Source: an uncultured Eubacteriales bacterium (GTDB lineage Bacteria; Bacillota; Clostridia; Oscillospirales; Acutalibacteraceae). From it: 64,000 nt of DNA. The notes beneath the pieces were generated by a model. That model did not search any database. It was not told the origin of the DNA and saw nothing but the letters and a program-made list of their open reading frames with translations. A program made the translations under genes and the position numbers. Each line of letters starts with the position of its first letter. Within the stretch, counting starts at the first letter, position 1. Of the stretch, positions 24,681-34,265 are shown piece by piece. The stretch covers positions 40,908 through 104,907 of the forward strand of contig CAKSKA010000006.1 of the NCBI GenBank assembly GCA_934464615.1, given 5' to 3'.

Positions 24681-25656
24681 CGCTTTCGGGGGAGATAACG
24701 CTCCGCTTGAGATTATAAAAGGCGCGGCACTTGCACAAAAGGAATACGGCGCGGATATAATCCTTACCGGAGACGAGAATATCATCCGCAAATGTATGGC
24801 GGATAACGGTATACAATTCAGCAATGTCGAAATAGTGCATACTTCCGATGTAATATCAATGCATGACGAGCCTACTTCGCTTATTAAAGAACACAGGGAA
24901 AGTTCAATGGCTGTGGCGTTTAATATTTTAAACGAGGGAAAAGCGGATGCTTTTGTATCGGCCGGCTCTACAGGCGCCGTAGTTGTGGGCGGTACGCTGC
25001 TTATAAAACGCATAAAAGGTGTTAAGCGTCCCGCACTCGGCACAATGCTGCCGTCGCCGGATAAATCGTATATGCTGCTTGATATGGGCGCGAATGCCGA
25101 TTGCAGACCTGAAATGTTAAGGCAGTTCGGAATAATGGCGTCGGTTTACCTTGAAAAAGTTGAGGGCAGGAAAAATCCGACAATAGGACTTTTAAATATA
25201 GGCGCCGAAGATACAAAGGGCGATGAACTGCACAAGGAAGCGTATAAGCTGCTTGACAGTGCGCCGATAAACTTTATAGGCAATGTAGAATCAAGAGAAA
25301 TGCCCAAAGGCGTTTGCGACGGTATAGTTACCGACGGCTTTTCGGGCAATATAGCGCTTAAGGTTGTGGAAGGCACAGCCTCTACAATGTTTAAAATGCT
25401 TAAAGGCGTTTTTTATAAAAACCTGCTTACAAAGGCTGCTGCTGCAATACTTAAAAAAGGCCTTTATGAAATAAAAGGGAAAATGGATCCGTCGGAGGTC
25501 GGCGGTGTACCGCTGTTGGGCGTTAAAAAGCCGGTAATAAAAGCACACGGCTCATCCGATGCGCAGGCTGTAAAAAATGCGATTAAACAGGCAATAACCT
25601 TTACACAAAACGATGTTATTGCAACAATAGCGGAAAATTTGTGCCAAGAGGAATAA
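24664..25656 (+). CDS. plsX: Phosphate acyltransferase PlsX
   Basis: Converts acyl-ACP and phosphate to acyl-phosphate, which starts glycerophospholipid synthesis with PlsY. The 330-residue protein opens MRIVVDAFGGDNAP and has the family segments SAGSTGAVVVGG, MLLDMGANADCRP and IVTDGFSGNIALKV. ATG at 24664 follows GGAGGAA; a GTG at 24661 is an alternative. It overlaps the end of trmFO. In many Firmicutes acpP stands between plsX and rnc; here rnc follows after 2 bases and no acyl-carrier gene is present. Confidence 0.96.
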   Translation: MRIVVDAFGGDNAPLEIIKGAALAQKEYGADIILTGDENIIRKCMADNGIQFSNVEIVHTSDVISMHDEPTSLIKEHRESSMAVAFNILNEGKADAFVSAGSTGAVVVGGTLLIKRIKGVKRPALGTMLPSPDKSYMLLDMGANADCRPEMLRQFGIMASVYLEKVEGRKNPTIGLLNIGAEDTKGDELHKEAYKLLDSAPINFIGNVESREMPKGVCDGIVTDGFSGNIALKVVEGTASTMFKMLKGVFYKNLLTKAAAAILKKGLYEIKGKMDPSEVGGVPLLGVKKPVIKAHGSSDAQAVKNAIKQAITFTQNDVIATIAENLCQEE

Positions 25657-25658
25657 AA

Positions 25659-26339
25659 ATGAAAAATCTTGAAGAAAAATTAAATTACAAATTTAAAAAT
25701 ATTGCTTTGCTTGAAAATGCATTGCGACATTCTTCTTATGCCAACGAAAAACACAGTGAGGGCAGCTCCAACGAGCGTCTTGAATTTTTGGGAGATGCCG
25801 TGTTGTCGGTAATAGTAGCCGATTATATCTACAAAACATATCCGCGTCTGCCCGAAGGCGAACTTACCAAAATACGCGCGTCGCTTGTTTGCGAAAAGGC
25901 GTTATGTTCGTTTTCGCGTCAACTCGGACTCGGCGATTATCTGAAACTCGGCAAAGGGGAACTGCTTAACGGCGGAAATGACAGGCCGTCTATTTTAGCC
26001 GATGCTTTTGAGGCGGTTTTGGCTGCAATTTACCTTGACGGCGGAATGGAAGCGGCAAGAAAACACGTTATGCGCTTTATTTTGCCGGAACTTAACCATA
26101 CGGATGACGAAGTGTTTAAGGATTATAAAACGCATCTTCAGGAAATAATACAAAGAAATCCGGAAGAAAGATTAAGTTATGTTTTAATAGGCGAAAACGG
26201 ACCTGACCATAATAAAGAATTTACGGTGGAAGTACACCTTAATTCGAATGTTATAGGCACCGGCAAGGGCAGCAGCAAAAAGCATGCCGAGCAGGATGCC
26301 GCGCGTCAGGCACTTATACTTATGGGAATAGAAATATGA
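25659..26339 (+). CDS. rnc: Ribonuclease III
   Basis: Cleaves double-stranded RNA, including rRNA precursors. The 226-residue protein has the nuclease domain with the signature NERLEFLGDAVLSVIVADY (catalytic Glu/Asp) at about 40-60, and a C-terminal double-stranded RNA-binding domain (DYKTHLQEIIQ to GKGSSKKHAEQDAARQAL). ATG at 25659 has GAGG 7 bases upstream. The stop overlaps the next gene as ATGA. Confidence 0.97.
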   Translation: MKNLEEKLNYKFKNIALLENALRHSSYANEKHSEGSSNERLEFLGDAVLSVIVADYIYKTYPRLPEGELTKIRASLVCEKALCSFSRQLGLGDYLKLGKGELLNGGNDRPSILADAFEAVLAAIYLDGGMEAARKHVMRFILPELNHTDDEVFKDYKTHLQEIIQRNPEERLSYVLIGENGPDHNKEFTVEVHLNSNVIGTGKGSSKKHAEQDAARQALILMGIEI

Positions 26340-27337
26340 GTCGCCACGCAAATATTTCGGTTTTTGTGCCGCACCTCGGCTGTCCTAATATGTGCAGTTT
26401 TTGCAATCAGCGGTACATAGCGGGCGATTTTTCACCTCCGGACGAGAGTGATATAGAAAGCGCCGTGGAAATTGCGGTAAAGAGCCGTAATTATTCGCCG
26501 CAAAACACCGAAATCGCATTTTTCGGCGGTAGTTTTACTGCGATAGACAGGGACTATATGGTACGACTGCTTGAGTGTGCAAGCCGTTTTGTAAAGAACG
26601 ACACGGTAAAAGGCATACGCATTTCCACCCGACCGGACGCGGTAGATAAGCAAATTATTGATGTTTTGAAGTTCTACGGCGTTACCGCAATAGAACTCGG
26701 CGCGCAAAGTATGTGCGACGATGTGCTGCTGCTTAATAAACGCGGTCACACCTCGGCTGACGTTGAAACGGCGGCACGGCTTATAAAGCAAAGCGGGTTT
26801 GAACTCGGATTGCAAATGATGACGGGACTTTACGGCAGCAATAACGAAAAGGATATGTATACCGCACGGAAAATCGCACAGGCATCGCCTGAGAGTGTGC
26901 GTATTTACCCCACAATAGTATTAAGGGATACGGAACTTGAAAAACGGGTGCTGGACGGCGAATATACGCCGCAAACGGTAGAGCAGGCAGTTAATTTATG
27001 CTGCGATTTGCTGCTGCTGTTTAAGTCAAACAACATAAATGTTATACGCACGGGACTTCACACAATAGATGAGAGCAAGTATGTTGCAGGTCCTTGGCAT
27101 CCCGCATTCAGCGAGTTGTGCCAGAGTGAAATTTTTTACAGGCGCATAACCGATATGCTGAAGGATAAGCCGGCAGGCAGATATACGGTAAAAGTAAATA
27201 AATCCGATGTTTCCAAATGCGTCGGACAACACAAAAACAATATATTAAAACTAAAAAAACAGGGCTATTTATGTACCGTTGTGGCAGACGGGCACATAAA
27301 TGCCGACGGATTATTAATATCGGGAAGTGAAAATTAA
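26336..27337 (+). CDS. Radical SAM protein, Elp3-like
   Basis: A 333-residue radical SAM enzyme with the [4Fe-4S]-binding cysteines C16, C20 and C23 (GCPNMCSFC) and the SAM-binding FFGGSF at about residues 62-67. It resembles the radical SAM half of Elp3 (GLQMMTGLYG; IYPTIVLRDTELE) but has no GNAT acetyltransferase domain. Genes of this type sit between rnc and smc in many Clostridia. The substrate is not known; tRNA modification is a guess from the Elp3 likeness. It overlaps rnc by four bases and smc by one. Confidence 0.9.
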   Translation: MSRHANISVFVPHLGCPNMCSFCNQRYIAGDFSPPDESDIESAVEIAVKSRNYSPQNTEIAFFGGSFTAIDRDYMVRLLECASRFVKNDTVKGIRISTRPDAVDKQIIDVLKFYGVTAIELGAQSMCDDVLLLNKRGHTSADVETAARLIKQSGFELGLQMMTGLYGSNNEKDMYTARKIAQASPESVRIYPTIVLRDTELEKRVLDGEYTPQTVEQAVNLCCDLLLLFKSNNINVIRTGLHTIDESKYVAGPWHPAFSELCQSEIFYRRITDMLKDKPAGRYTVKVNKSDVSKCVGQHKNNILKLKKQGYLCTVVADGHINADGLLISGSEN

Positions 27338-30300
27338 TGCTGTTAAGTTCAATACAAATACAGGGCTTTAAATCCTTTGCGGATAAGACTACGCTTAAAT
27401 TCGGCAAAGGCATAACGGGCATAGTAGGCCCTAACGGAAGCGGAAAAAGTAATATTTCGGATGCGGTACGTTGGGTATTGGGCGAACAGTCAACCAAAAG
27501 CCTGCGCGGTCAGTCTATGGAGGACGTTATATTCGGCGGTACCGCAACACGCCGTCCGCACGGTTTTTGCGAGGTAACTTTAAATATAGACAATACGGAC
27601 AGATCTTTGAATTTTGACGAGGATTTTGTGTCCGTAACCAGAAGGTATTATCGCTCGCACGAGAGCGAATATATGATTAACGGCGCATCGGTGCGTCTTA
27701 AAGACATTAACGAACTGTTTATGGACACCGGACTCGGCCGTGACGGATATTCAATGGTAGGTCAGGGTAAAATTGATGCAATAATCAGCACAAAATCAAA
27801 CGAGCGTCGGGATATTTTCGAAGAAGCATCGGGTATTTCCAAATATCGTTACAGAAAAACAGAGGCACAACGCAAGTTGGCGCTGGCGGACGATAACCTT
27901 TTAAGACTTAAAGATATAATGACCGAACTTGAGGACAGGGTAGGTCCGCTTAAAATACAAAGCGAAAAAGCCGAAAAGTTTTTGGAACTGGCGGGGCAGA
28001 AGAAAAACCTTGAAATAGGTCTTTGGCTTAAAAAATTAAACGATTTTAAAGACGCACTGCGCGCACACGAAAATAAAATGACGGTGTGCGAAGTAAGGTA
28101 TAACGAGATTGAGGACAGCCTTTCGGAATTTGATGCGGTTACACAGGAAAATTCGGGGCTGTTTACCGAGTATACCGCGGCAATCGAGGAAAAAAGGCAG
28201 GGCATATCATCAGGTAACGAGCAAACGGCAGTGTTTGCCGGTAATATTTCGGTTTTGGAAAACGACATAGCGCATAATAATGAAACGCTGCAGCGTGTAA
28301 GCACCGAAAAGGAGAGCCTTATTGCCGGCAGCGAGCAGTCGAAACTTGAAATTGAAAGGAACTTGGAAGAAGCGGATAAAATTCTTGCCGAAATAGGCGC
28401 ACTTAATGAAAGTTTATCGGAACGTGAAAATGAATTAAACAGACTTCTTACCGATTCCGAAGGCTTTTCACGCCAAATTGAGCAACTTAACGCAGAACTT
28501 AACGGCCTGTCGGTTGCGGCAGCCGATTTAAAGGTAACGGTGCTTAGCGGCAATGCCGCCGTTGCCGAGATAGACGAGCGCAGTCAGGTACTTGGCGACC
28601 TTATTTTAAAACAACGTCAGACGGCAGCACAACTGCAAAAGGAATACGATGAAACAAAAGCGTTTTTGGATAAGACCGTAAAGGCCAAGGAGGAAAGCGA
28701 AAACGCGCTGAAGGGATACGAAATGCGTTATGCCGCAAAAAAGGCGGACGGTGACGCGATTAAAACCGAGCTTGACGATATAAGGCTTGATATACAGGCA
28801 AAACAGCGTCGTGTGCAGATACTTGAAGACCTCGAAAAAAATATGGAAGGTTTTAATTATTCCGTAAAACAGGTTATGGGCGGCAGCAAAACAGGTACAT
28901 TGCGCGGCGTTACCGGACCGGTGGCAGGCATTATTAATGTGGATAAAAAGTTTGCCGTTGCGGTTGAGACGGCACTCGGCCCCGCATTACAGCATATTGT
29001 TGTTGAAAATGACGCCGACGCCAAACGTGCGATAGAGATGCTTAAAAATTCCAACGCCGGACGCGCGACGTTTTTACCGGTCGCGTCCATAAAGCCGCGC
29101 CCCTTTACCGAAAAGGGATTTGAGGATATGTTCGGATATGTCGGTATTGCAAGCGATATTGTAAAATGCGATGAAAAATACCGTGATATTATAAAATATC
29201 TTCTCGGCGCAGTGGTAATAACCGAGGATATTGATTCCGCAGTAACCGTATCGCGTAAATTCAACTACCATTTTAAAGTTGTATCGCTCGACGGTCAGGT
29301 AATTAACGCAGGCGGCTCAATGACGGGCGGCTCGCTTATAAAAAATGCGGGACTTTTAAGCAGACGTGAGGATATTAAGCGCATAAAATCCGATATAGAA
29401 AAACTTTGCGAGAAGGAAAAAACGGTCAGTGACAGGTACGATAAAGCCCTTAACGATATAAGCAAGGCAAACGCGGATATAGTAACGGCGACAGATCTGC
29501 TTAAGACCGCAAGCGAGGACGAGATACGCACGGCGTCCGAACTGCACAGAATTGAGGAATTACAGCAAAACGCAGATACACTTATAAAACAGTATACACA
29601 GGAAAGCGAAGCGGGCGAAGTACGCAAAAATCAGTTGTTGTCTACCGCAAAAACAGCGCAGGACGAATTGGACGATAACGAAAAGTGCGTTGCGCAGATT
29701 CAGGAAAAAATCGAAGCAAATCAGGGCGGCAGGCAATCGCTTGCACAAAGCAGGGAGGAAGTTATCGCCGATATTACAGAAATAAAGCTGGCGGCTTCAT
29801 CAAAACAAAAAGACAGGGAAAACCTGTTGCTGTTGGCAAAGCAGATTGAAAATTCGCTTGAAAACAGGGACGAAAAAATCGAGCAGCTTAGCGCCGAATA
29901 TAACGAAATTGTTGAACAAAACGCTAAAAAACAGCAGGATATTGACAGCGTAAAAGCCGCTATTGACGGCATAAAACAGGCTGCCGAAGTTTACGAAAAA
30001 GAAATAGAGACACTGACGCAAAAGCGCAATGAAATTGAGAAAAAGAATACCGAAATGCGCACCCTTGAAAAGGAAAAAACACTTGAGAGGGAAAAGATAA
30101 GCGGAGAGCTTGCGCGACTTACGGAACGCAAAGAAAATATGCTTGCCGATTACGACAACGTAATAAAACAACTTTATGATGAGTACAACCTTACAAGAAG
30201 CGAAGCGGAGTCGCTCGGTATTGAAATAAAGGATGTATCGGCTGCCAAAAAACAACTTTCCGAAATTAAAAGCGGTATAAAAGCACTCGGCAATGTTAAT

Positions 30301-30912
30301 GTCGCCGCTATTGAAGAATACAGGGAAGTTAACGAAAGATACACCTTTATGTCCGAACAGATAGCCGATGTGCAGCAATCCCGTGCGGAACTTTCAAAGC
30401 TTATAAATCAGCTTACAAGTCAGATGCAGGAGATGTTTACGGCAGGATTTGCGCGCATAAACGAGTGCTTTTCCAAAACATTTACGGAACTTTTCGGCGG
30501 CGGCAGTGCAAGCCTTGTGTTGACCGATCCCGAAAATGTGCTTGAAAGCGGAATTGATATAAACGCAAAACTGCCGGGTAAAAACGTACCCAGTCTTGAC
30601 GGACTGTCCGGCGGAGAAAAGGCGCTTGTCGCACTGTCCATATACTTTGCGATAATGTTTGTAAATGCGCCGCCGTTCTGCTTTTTGGACGAGGTTGACA
30701 CAGCGCTTGACGATATAAACGTAGAGCGCTTTGCACGGTATATGAAAAATTCGGGATTTGCAACGCAATTTATATGCGTAACCCACCGCCGCGGTACAAT
30801 GGAAGCGGCAGATATGCTTTACGGTGTGACAATGCAGGAAAAGGGCGTTACAAAACTGCTGGAACTTAATGTTGCCGAGCTTGAAAAGAAGATTGCTGAA
30901 GGAGAAATCTGA
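27337..30912 (+). CDS. smc: Chromosome segregation protein SMC
   Basis: A condensin ATPase that organises and helps segregate the chromosome together with ScpA and ScpB. The 1191-residue protein has Walker A GPNGSGKSN at about residue 32 and a coiled coil at about 170-500. The hinge lies near 515-670 (TLRGVTGPVAGIINV to NAGGSMTGGSL), and a return coiled coil runs to about 1020. The C-terminal head carries LSGGEKALVALS and FCFLDEVDTALDD (Walker B). The length is normal. It is translationally coupled on both sides: TAATG with the radical SAM gene and TGATG with ftsY. Confidence 0.98.
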   Translation: MLLSSIQIQGFKSFADKTTLKFGKGITGIVGPNGSGKSNISDAVRWVLGEQSTKSLRGQSMEDVIFGGTATRRPHGFCEVTLNIDNTDRSLNFDEDFVSVTRRYYRSHESEYMINGASVRLKDINELFMDTGLGRDGYSMVGQGKIDAIISTKSNERRDIFEEASGISKYRYRKTEAQRKLALADDNLLRLKDIMTELEDRVGPLKIQSEKAEKFLELAGQKKNLEIGLWLKKLNDFKDALRAHENKMTVCEVRYNEIEDSLSEFDAVTQENSGLFTEYTAAIEEKRQGISSGNEQTAVFAGNISVLENDIAHNNETLQRVSTEKESLIAGSEQSKLEIERNLEEADKILAEIGALNESLSERENELNRLLTDSEGFSRQIEQLNAELNGLSVAAADLKVTVLSGNAAVAEIDERSQVLGDLILKQRQTAAQLQKEYDETKAFLDKTVKAKEESENALKGYEMRYAAKKADGDAIKTELDDIRLDIQAKQRRVQILEDLEKNMEGFNYSVKQVMGGSKTGTLRGVTGPVAGIINVDKKFAVAVETALGPALQHIVVENDADAKRAIEMLKNSNAGRATFLPVASIKPRPFTEKGFEDMFGYVGIASDIVKCDEKYRDIIKYLLGAVVITEDIDSAVTVSRKFNYHFKVVSLDGQVINAGGSMTGGSLIKNAGLLSRREDIKRIKSDIEKLCEKEKTVSDRYDKALNDISKANADIVTATDLLKTASEDEIRTASELHRIEELQQNADTLIKQYTQESEAGEVRKNQLLSTAKTAQDELDDNEKCVAQIQEKIEANQGGRQSLAQSREEVIADITEIKLAASSKQKDRENLLLLAKQIENSLENRDEKIEQLSAEYNEIVEQNAKKQQDIDSVKAAIDGIKQAAEVYEKEIETLTQKRNEIEKKNTEMRTLEKEKTLEREKISGELARLTERKENMLADYDNVIKQLYDEYNLTRSEAESLGIEIKDVSAAKKQLSEIKSGIKALGNVNVAAIEEYREVNERYTFMSEQIADVQQSRAELSKLINQLTSQMQEMFTAGFARINECFSKTFTELFGGGSASLVLTDPENVLESGIDINAKLPGKNVPSLDGLSGGEKALVALSIYFAIMFVNAPPFCFLDEVDTALDDINVERFARYMKNSGFATQFICVTHRRGTMEAADMLYGVTMQEKGVTKLLELNVAELEKKIAEGEI

Positions 30913-31823
30913 TGGGATTTTTTGAAAAAATTAAAAACGGACTTGCCAAAACCAGAAATTCGATTGCAAATAACATTAATTCGGTAATAAACAGCTTTAC
31001 AAAAATAGACGAAGAACTGCTTGAGGAACTTGAAGAAACCCTTATTATGTCCGATATAGGTGCGGTAACCGCAGCAGATATATGCGATAAATTAAGGGCA
31101 AAAATAAAGGCGGACGGAATTAAAGATCCGGCACTCATACGCGATGCAATTAAAGAAATAATTACCCAAATGTTAAGCGGCGACAGCAGCACGGATCTAT
31201 CGCAAAAACCATCGTTTATTATGGTTATAGGCGTAAACGGAGTAGGCAAAACAACCACAATAGGCAAACTGGCTTACCTTTATAAAAATGAAGGCAAAAA
31301 AGTCGTTCTCGGTGCAGCGGATACTTTCCGTGCCGCCGCAATAGAGCAGTTGACGGTGTGGGCGCAGCGTGCGGACGCCGCAGTTGTAAGCAGTGTGGCC
31401 GGCACCGATCCGGCGTCGGTCGTATTTGATACAATCGCCTCCGCAAAATCAAAGGGCGCGGATGTAATTATTTGCGATACCGCAGGCAGACTGCATAACA
31501 AGAAAAACCTTATGGACGAACTTGCAAAAATAAACCGTGTTGCCGCAAGGGAACTGCCGGGAATAAAAAGAGAAACATTTTTGGTGCTTGACGCAACAAC
31601 AGGTCAAAATGCCGTAAATCAAGCCAAGGAATTCAGCAAAGTAACCGATATAACGGGAATTGTGCTGACGAAACTTGACGGCACGGCAAAGGGCGGTGTT
31701 GTAATATCAATTAACAACGAACTTCACATACCGGTTAAATATATAGGCGTCGGGGAAGGCATAGACGATTTACAGCCGTTTGATGCAAAAGTTTTTGCGG
31801 ACAGCATTTTTGACGGGGAATAA
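30912..31823 (+). CDS. ftsY: Signal recognition particle receptor FtsY
   Basis: The GTPase receptor that docks SRP-ribosome complexes at the membrane. The 303-residue protein has the helical N domain (about 1-95) without the long acidic A domain of E. coli. The G domain follows, with GVNGVGKTTTIGKLA at about 105-119, DTFRAAA, DTAGR and TKLDGTAKGG. The TGATG overlap with smc shows coupled translation. The smc-ftsY order is classic for Firmicutes. Confidence 0.98.
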   Translation: MGFFEKIKNGLAKTRNSIANNINSVINSFTKIDEELLEELEETLIMSDIGAVTAADICDKLRAKIKADGIKDPALIRDAIKEIITQMLSGDSSTDLSQKPSFIMVIGVNGVGKTTTIGKLAYLYKNEGKKVVLGAADTFRAAAIEQLTVWAQRADAAVVSSVAGTDPASVVFDTIASAKSKGADVIICDTAGRLHNKKNLMDELAKINRVAARELPGIKRETFLVLDATTGQNAVNQAKEFSKVTDITGIVLTKLDGTAKGGVVISINNELHIPVKYIGVGEGIDDLQPFDAKVFADSIFDGE

Positions 31824-31825
31824 TT

Positions 31826-32413
31826 ATGGATTTTTTTATTGCTACAAAAAACAAACATAAATTAGAGGAATTTTCCTCGATTTTTTGCGATCTGGGACAC
31901 AGACTGCTGTGTGAAAGCGATGTAAGCGGAGATATGCCCGAGGCAGATGAAAACGGCAAAACATTTGAAGAAAACGCGCTTATTAAAGCGAGAGCCGGTA
32001 TGGAGTTTTCCCATTTGCCTACAGTGGCGGACGATTCGGGACTTTGCGTTGATTATTTAAACGGCGAGCCTGGAATTTATTCCGCAAGATACGCGGGTGA
32101 ACACGGAGACAGCGATGCAAATAATGCAAAACTGCTTAAAAATCTTGAAGGCGTGCCCAAAGAACAGCGGACGGCGAAATTTGTTTGTGTTATAGCCTGT
32201 GTTTTTCCGGACGGCAGACAGTTTACAGTGCGCGGAGAAGTAAAGGGCTATATAGATTTTAAACCGAACGGCAACGGCGGTTTCGGTTATGATCCGCTTT
32301 TTGTATCGCAAAGCGGTTGCTTTGGCACTATAAGTCCGCAGGAAAAAAACAAAATAAGCCATCGTGCCGCGGCATCCGCAAAATTCAGGGAAGAAATTAA
32401 GAAATATATTTAA
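31826..32413 (+). CDS. rdgB: Non-canonical purine NTP pyrophosphatase (XTP/dITP)
   Basis: Hydrolyses ITP, dITP and XTP to keep deaminated purines out of nucleic acids. The 195-residue HAM1/RdgB protein shows ATKNKHKLEEF at the start, the central VADDSGLCVDYLNGEPGIYSARYAG and the C-terminal GNGGFGYDPLF and SHRAAA. GGGG precedes the ATG. It lies 2 bases from ftsY and 17 from yhbY. Confidence 0.97.
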   Translation: MDFFIATKNKHKLEEFSSIFCDLGHRLLCESDVSGDMPEADENGKTFEENALIKARAGMEFSHLPTVADDSGLCVDYLNGEPGIYSARYAGEHGDSDANNAKLLKNLEGVPKEQRTAKFVCVIACVFPDGRQFTVRGEVKGYIDFKPNGNGGFGYDPLFVSQSGCFGTISPQEKNKISHRAAASAKFREEIKKYI

Positions 32414-32430
32414 AACACAAAGGAGAAAAA

Positions 32431-32724
32431 ATGCTTAAAAGTAAACAAAGGGCGCAGCTGCGCTCGCTTGCAAACGGAATAGATACAATTTTACAAATAG
32501 GCAAAACAGGTATTTCCGCGCAAACCTTAAAGCAGGTCGACGACGCGCTGGAAGCGCGAGAACTTATAAAAATACGCACACTTGAAACCGCACCGATGTC
32601 CTCAAGACAGGCGGCGGATGAAATTGCCGAAAAAGTAAATGCCGATGTTGTACAGGTAATAGGCAGCAGAATTGTACTTTACAGACAAAGCGTAAACAAC
32701 AGGAAAATAGTTTTGGTAAAATAA
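32431..32724 (+). CDS. YhbY-family CRM-domain RNA-binding protein
   Basis: A 97-residue single CRM domain protein linked in other bacteria to 50S ribosome assembly. The motif GKTGISAQTLKQVDDALEARELIKI includes the GxxG-type loop, and the start LKSKQRAQLRSLANG is typical. AAAGGAG precedes the ATG. The stop overlaps the nadD start (TAATG). Confidence 0.93.
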   Translation: MLKSKQRAQLRSLANGIDTILQIGKTGISAQTLKQVDDALEARELIKIRTLETAPMSSRQAADEIAEKVNADVVQVIGSRIVLYRQSVNNRKIVLVK

Positions 32725-33329
32725 TGAAAAATACGGTTATTTTCGGCGGTACGTTTAATCCGCCACACTTGGCACACAGACAAATACTTGAGAGTATATG
32801 CGGGCTTGAAGAAACATCGAAAGTGATAGTTATGCCCACAAGCATACCGCCGCATAAAATATGTCCGGATTTGGCGTGCGATGCCGATCGGTACGAAATG
32901 TGCCGTCTTGCTTTTTCGGGTATCGAAAATGTTACGGTAAGCGACGCGGAAATACGGCGTGCGGGGAAAAGCTACACTTATGACACGGTATCTGCATTTA
33001 AAAAGATATATCCGAATGAACCGCTGTCCATTGTGTGCGGCGGCGATATGGTCGTGAGCTTTACACAGTGGTACAGGTACAAGGAAATTATTAAAACGGC
33101 CGATATTATAGCGGTAAGGCGCGTGGGAACGGATAATGCGGAGTTTGACAGTGCGGTAAGCGGACTTTTGAACGAGGGCGCGCGAATTACCGTGCTTAAG
33201 AACACGGTTTGCGGCATATCTTCGACCGATATAAGAAAAAATATTAATAATAAAAAATATCTGCTTGAATATCTGGATGAAAAAGTTTATCATTATATAA
33301 TAGAAAACAAGCTTTATACAGAGGAATAA
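32724..33329 (+). CDS. nadD: Nicotinate-nucleotide adenylyltransferase
   Basis: Joins ATP and nicotinate mononucleotide to form deamido-NAD in NAD synthesis. The 201-residue nucleotidyltransferase has GGTFNPPHLAHRQIL at residues of about 7-21 and ISSTDIRKNI near the C-terminus, both active-site motifs of NadD. It is coupled to yhbY by a one-base overlap and lies 2 bases before yqeK. Confidence 0.96.
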   Translation: MKNTVIFGGTFNPPHLAHRQILESICGLEETSKVIVMPTSIPPHKICPDLACDADRYEMCRLAFSGIENVTVSDAEIRRAGKSYTYDTVSAFKKIYPNEPLSIVCGGDMVVSFTQWYRYKEIIKTADIIAVRRVGTDNAEFDSAVSGLLNEGARITVLKNTVCGISSTDIRKNINNKKYLLEYLDEKVYHYIIENKLYTEE

Positions 33330-33331
33330 TT

Positions 33332-33898
33332 ATGGATTATCAAAAATACAAGGATATACTGAAAAAGCGGCTTAAGGAAAAAAGATATTATCATTCGCTT
33401 TGTGTGGCGGACGAAGCGCTGCGACTTGCAAAAAAATACGGTGCGGACGAAAAGAAGGCGTACTTTGCGGGGCTTTTACACGATATAACAAAAAATGCGC
33501 CTGAGTCTGAACATATGGAACTGTTTGAAAAATACGGCATAAAGCCTGACGATATAACTTTATCGACCGAAAAACTGTGGCATGCGGTAAGCGGTGCGGC
33601 TTATATTAAGTATGTGCTTAAAATTGAGGACGAAGACATTATAAGCGCAGTGCGGTATCACACAACGGCAAGGGCGAATATGACTCTGCTTGAAAAAATA
33701 CTGTATATTGCGGATTTTACCTCTGCCGACCGCGATTATGACGATGTTGAAATAATGCGGCAAAAAGCCGACGAATCACTGCAGGCGGCTATGGTTTACG
33801 CAATGTCATACACTATTAAAGAACTTGTGGATAAAGGAAGCCAAATACATCCTGATACCGTAGCGGCGTACAATCAGGTTATTAAGGGAGATGTTTAA
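33332..33898 (+). CDS. yqeK: YqeK-family HD-domain hydrolase
   Basis: A 188-residue HD-domain phosphohydrolase. YqeK proteins of Gram-positive bacteria cleave symmetrical Ap4A, a stress-linked dinucleotide. Metal ligands are visible as H23 (YHSLCVADEA), the HD pair in FAGLLHDITK and the later ADFTSADRDY. GAGG precedes the ATG. It stands between nadD and rsfS, its usual position. Confidence 0.94.
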   Translation: MDYQKYKDILKKRLKEKRYYHSLCVADEALRLAKKYGADEKKAYFAGLLHDITKNAPESEHMELFEKYGIKPDDITLSTEKLWHAVSGAAYIKYVLKIEDEDIISAVRYHTTARANMTLLEKILYIADFTSADRDYDDVEIMRQKADESLQAAMVYAMSYTIKELVDKGSQIHPDTVAAYNQVIKGDV

Positions 33899-34264
33899 AT
33901 GGAAGCAAAAGAAATTTTAAAGGTGGCGGCAAACGCCCTTAATGATAAAAAAGCGATAAATTTGAGTGCGCTTAAAGTCGATGATCTGACCGTAATTACC
34001 GAATATTTTTTGTTGGCAAGCGCAACTTCTTCCACGCATGTGCGCGCATTGGCGGACGAAGTTGAATTTAAACTGTCGCAGGCAGGCGCTGCGGTACACC
34101 ATATAGAAGGTAAAAGCACGGGTTGGATATTGCTTGATTACGGCAGTGTAATAATACACGTTTTCAGCCGCGAGGCAAGAGAGTTTTATAATCTTGATAA
34201 AATGTGGAATGACGCGCAGGCGGTTGCACTGGACGAAATACTTACAAGCGAACAGGAGAATTGA
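33899..34264 (+). CDS. rsfS: Ribosome silencing factor RsfS
   Basis: Binds ribosomal protein L14 and blocks joining of the 30S and 50S subunits under starvation. The 121-residue protein has the DUF143 features LTVITEYFLLASATSSTHVRALADEVE, GWILLDYGSVIIHVF and REFYNLDKMWNDAQ. The ATG follows the yqeK stop directly, with GGGAG about 5 bases upstream inside the preceding gene. leuS begins 2 bases after its stop. Confidence 0.97.
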   Translation: MEAKEILKVAANALNDKKAINLSALKVDDLTVITEYFLLASATSSTHVRALADEVEFKLSQAGAAVHHIEGKSTGWILLDYGSVIIHVFSREAREFYNLDKMWNDAQAVALDEILTSEQEN

Positions 34265-34265
34265 T

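Noticed and set aside
26336..27337. Truncated Elp3 missing its acetyltransferase domain
   Set aside because: The gene ends cleanly and overlaps smc by one base, and proteins of this length are usual at this locus in Clostridia. It is a separate family rather than a broken gene.
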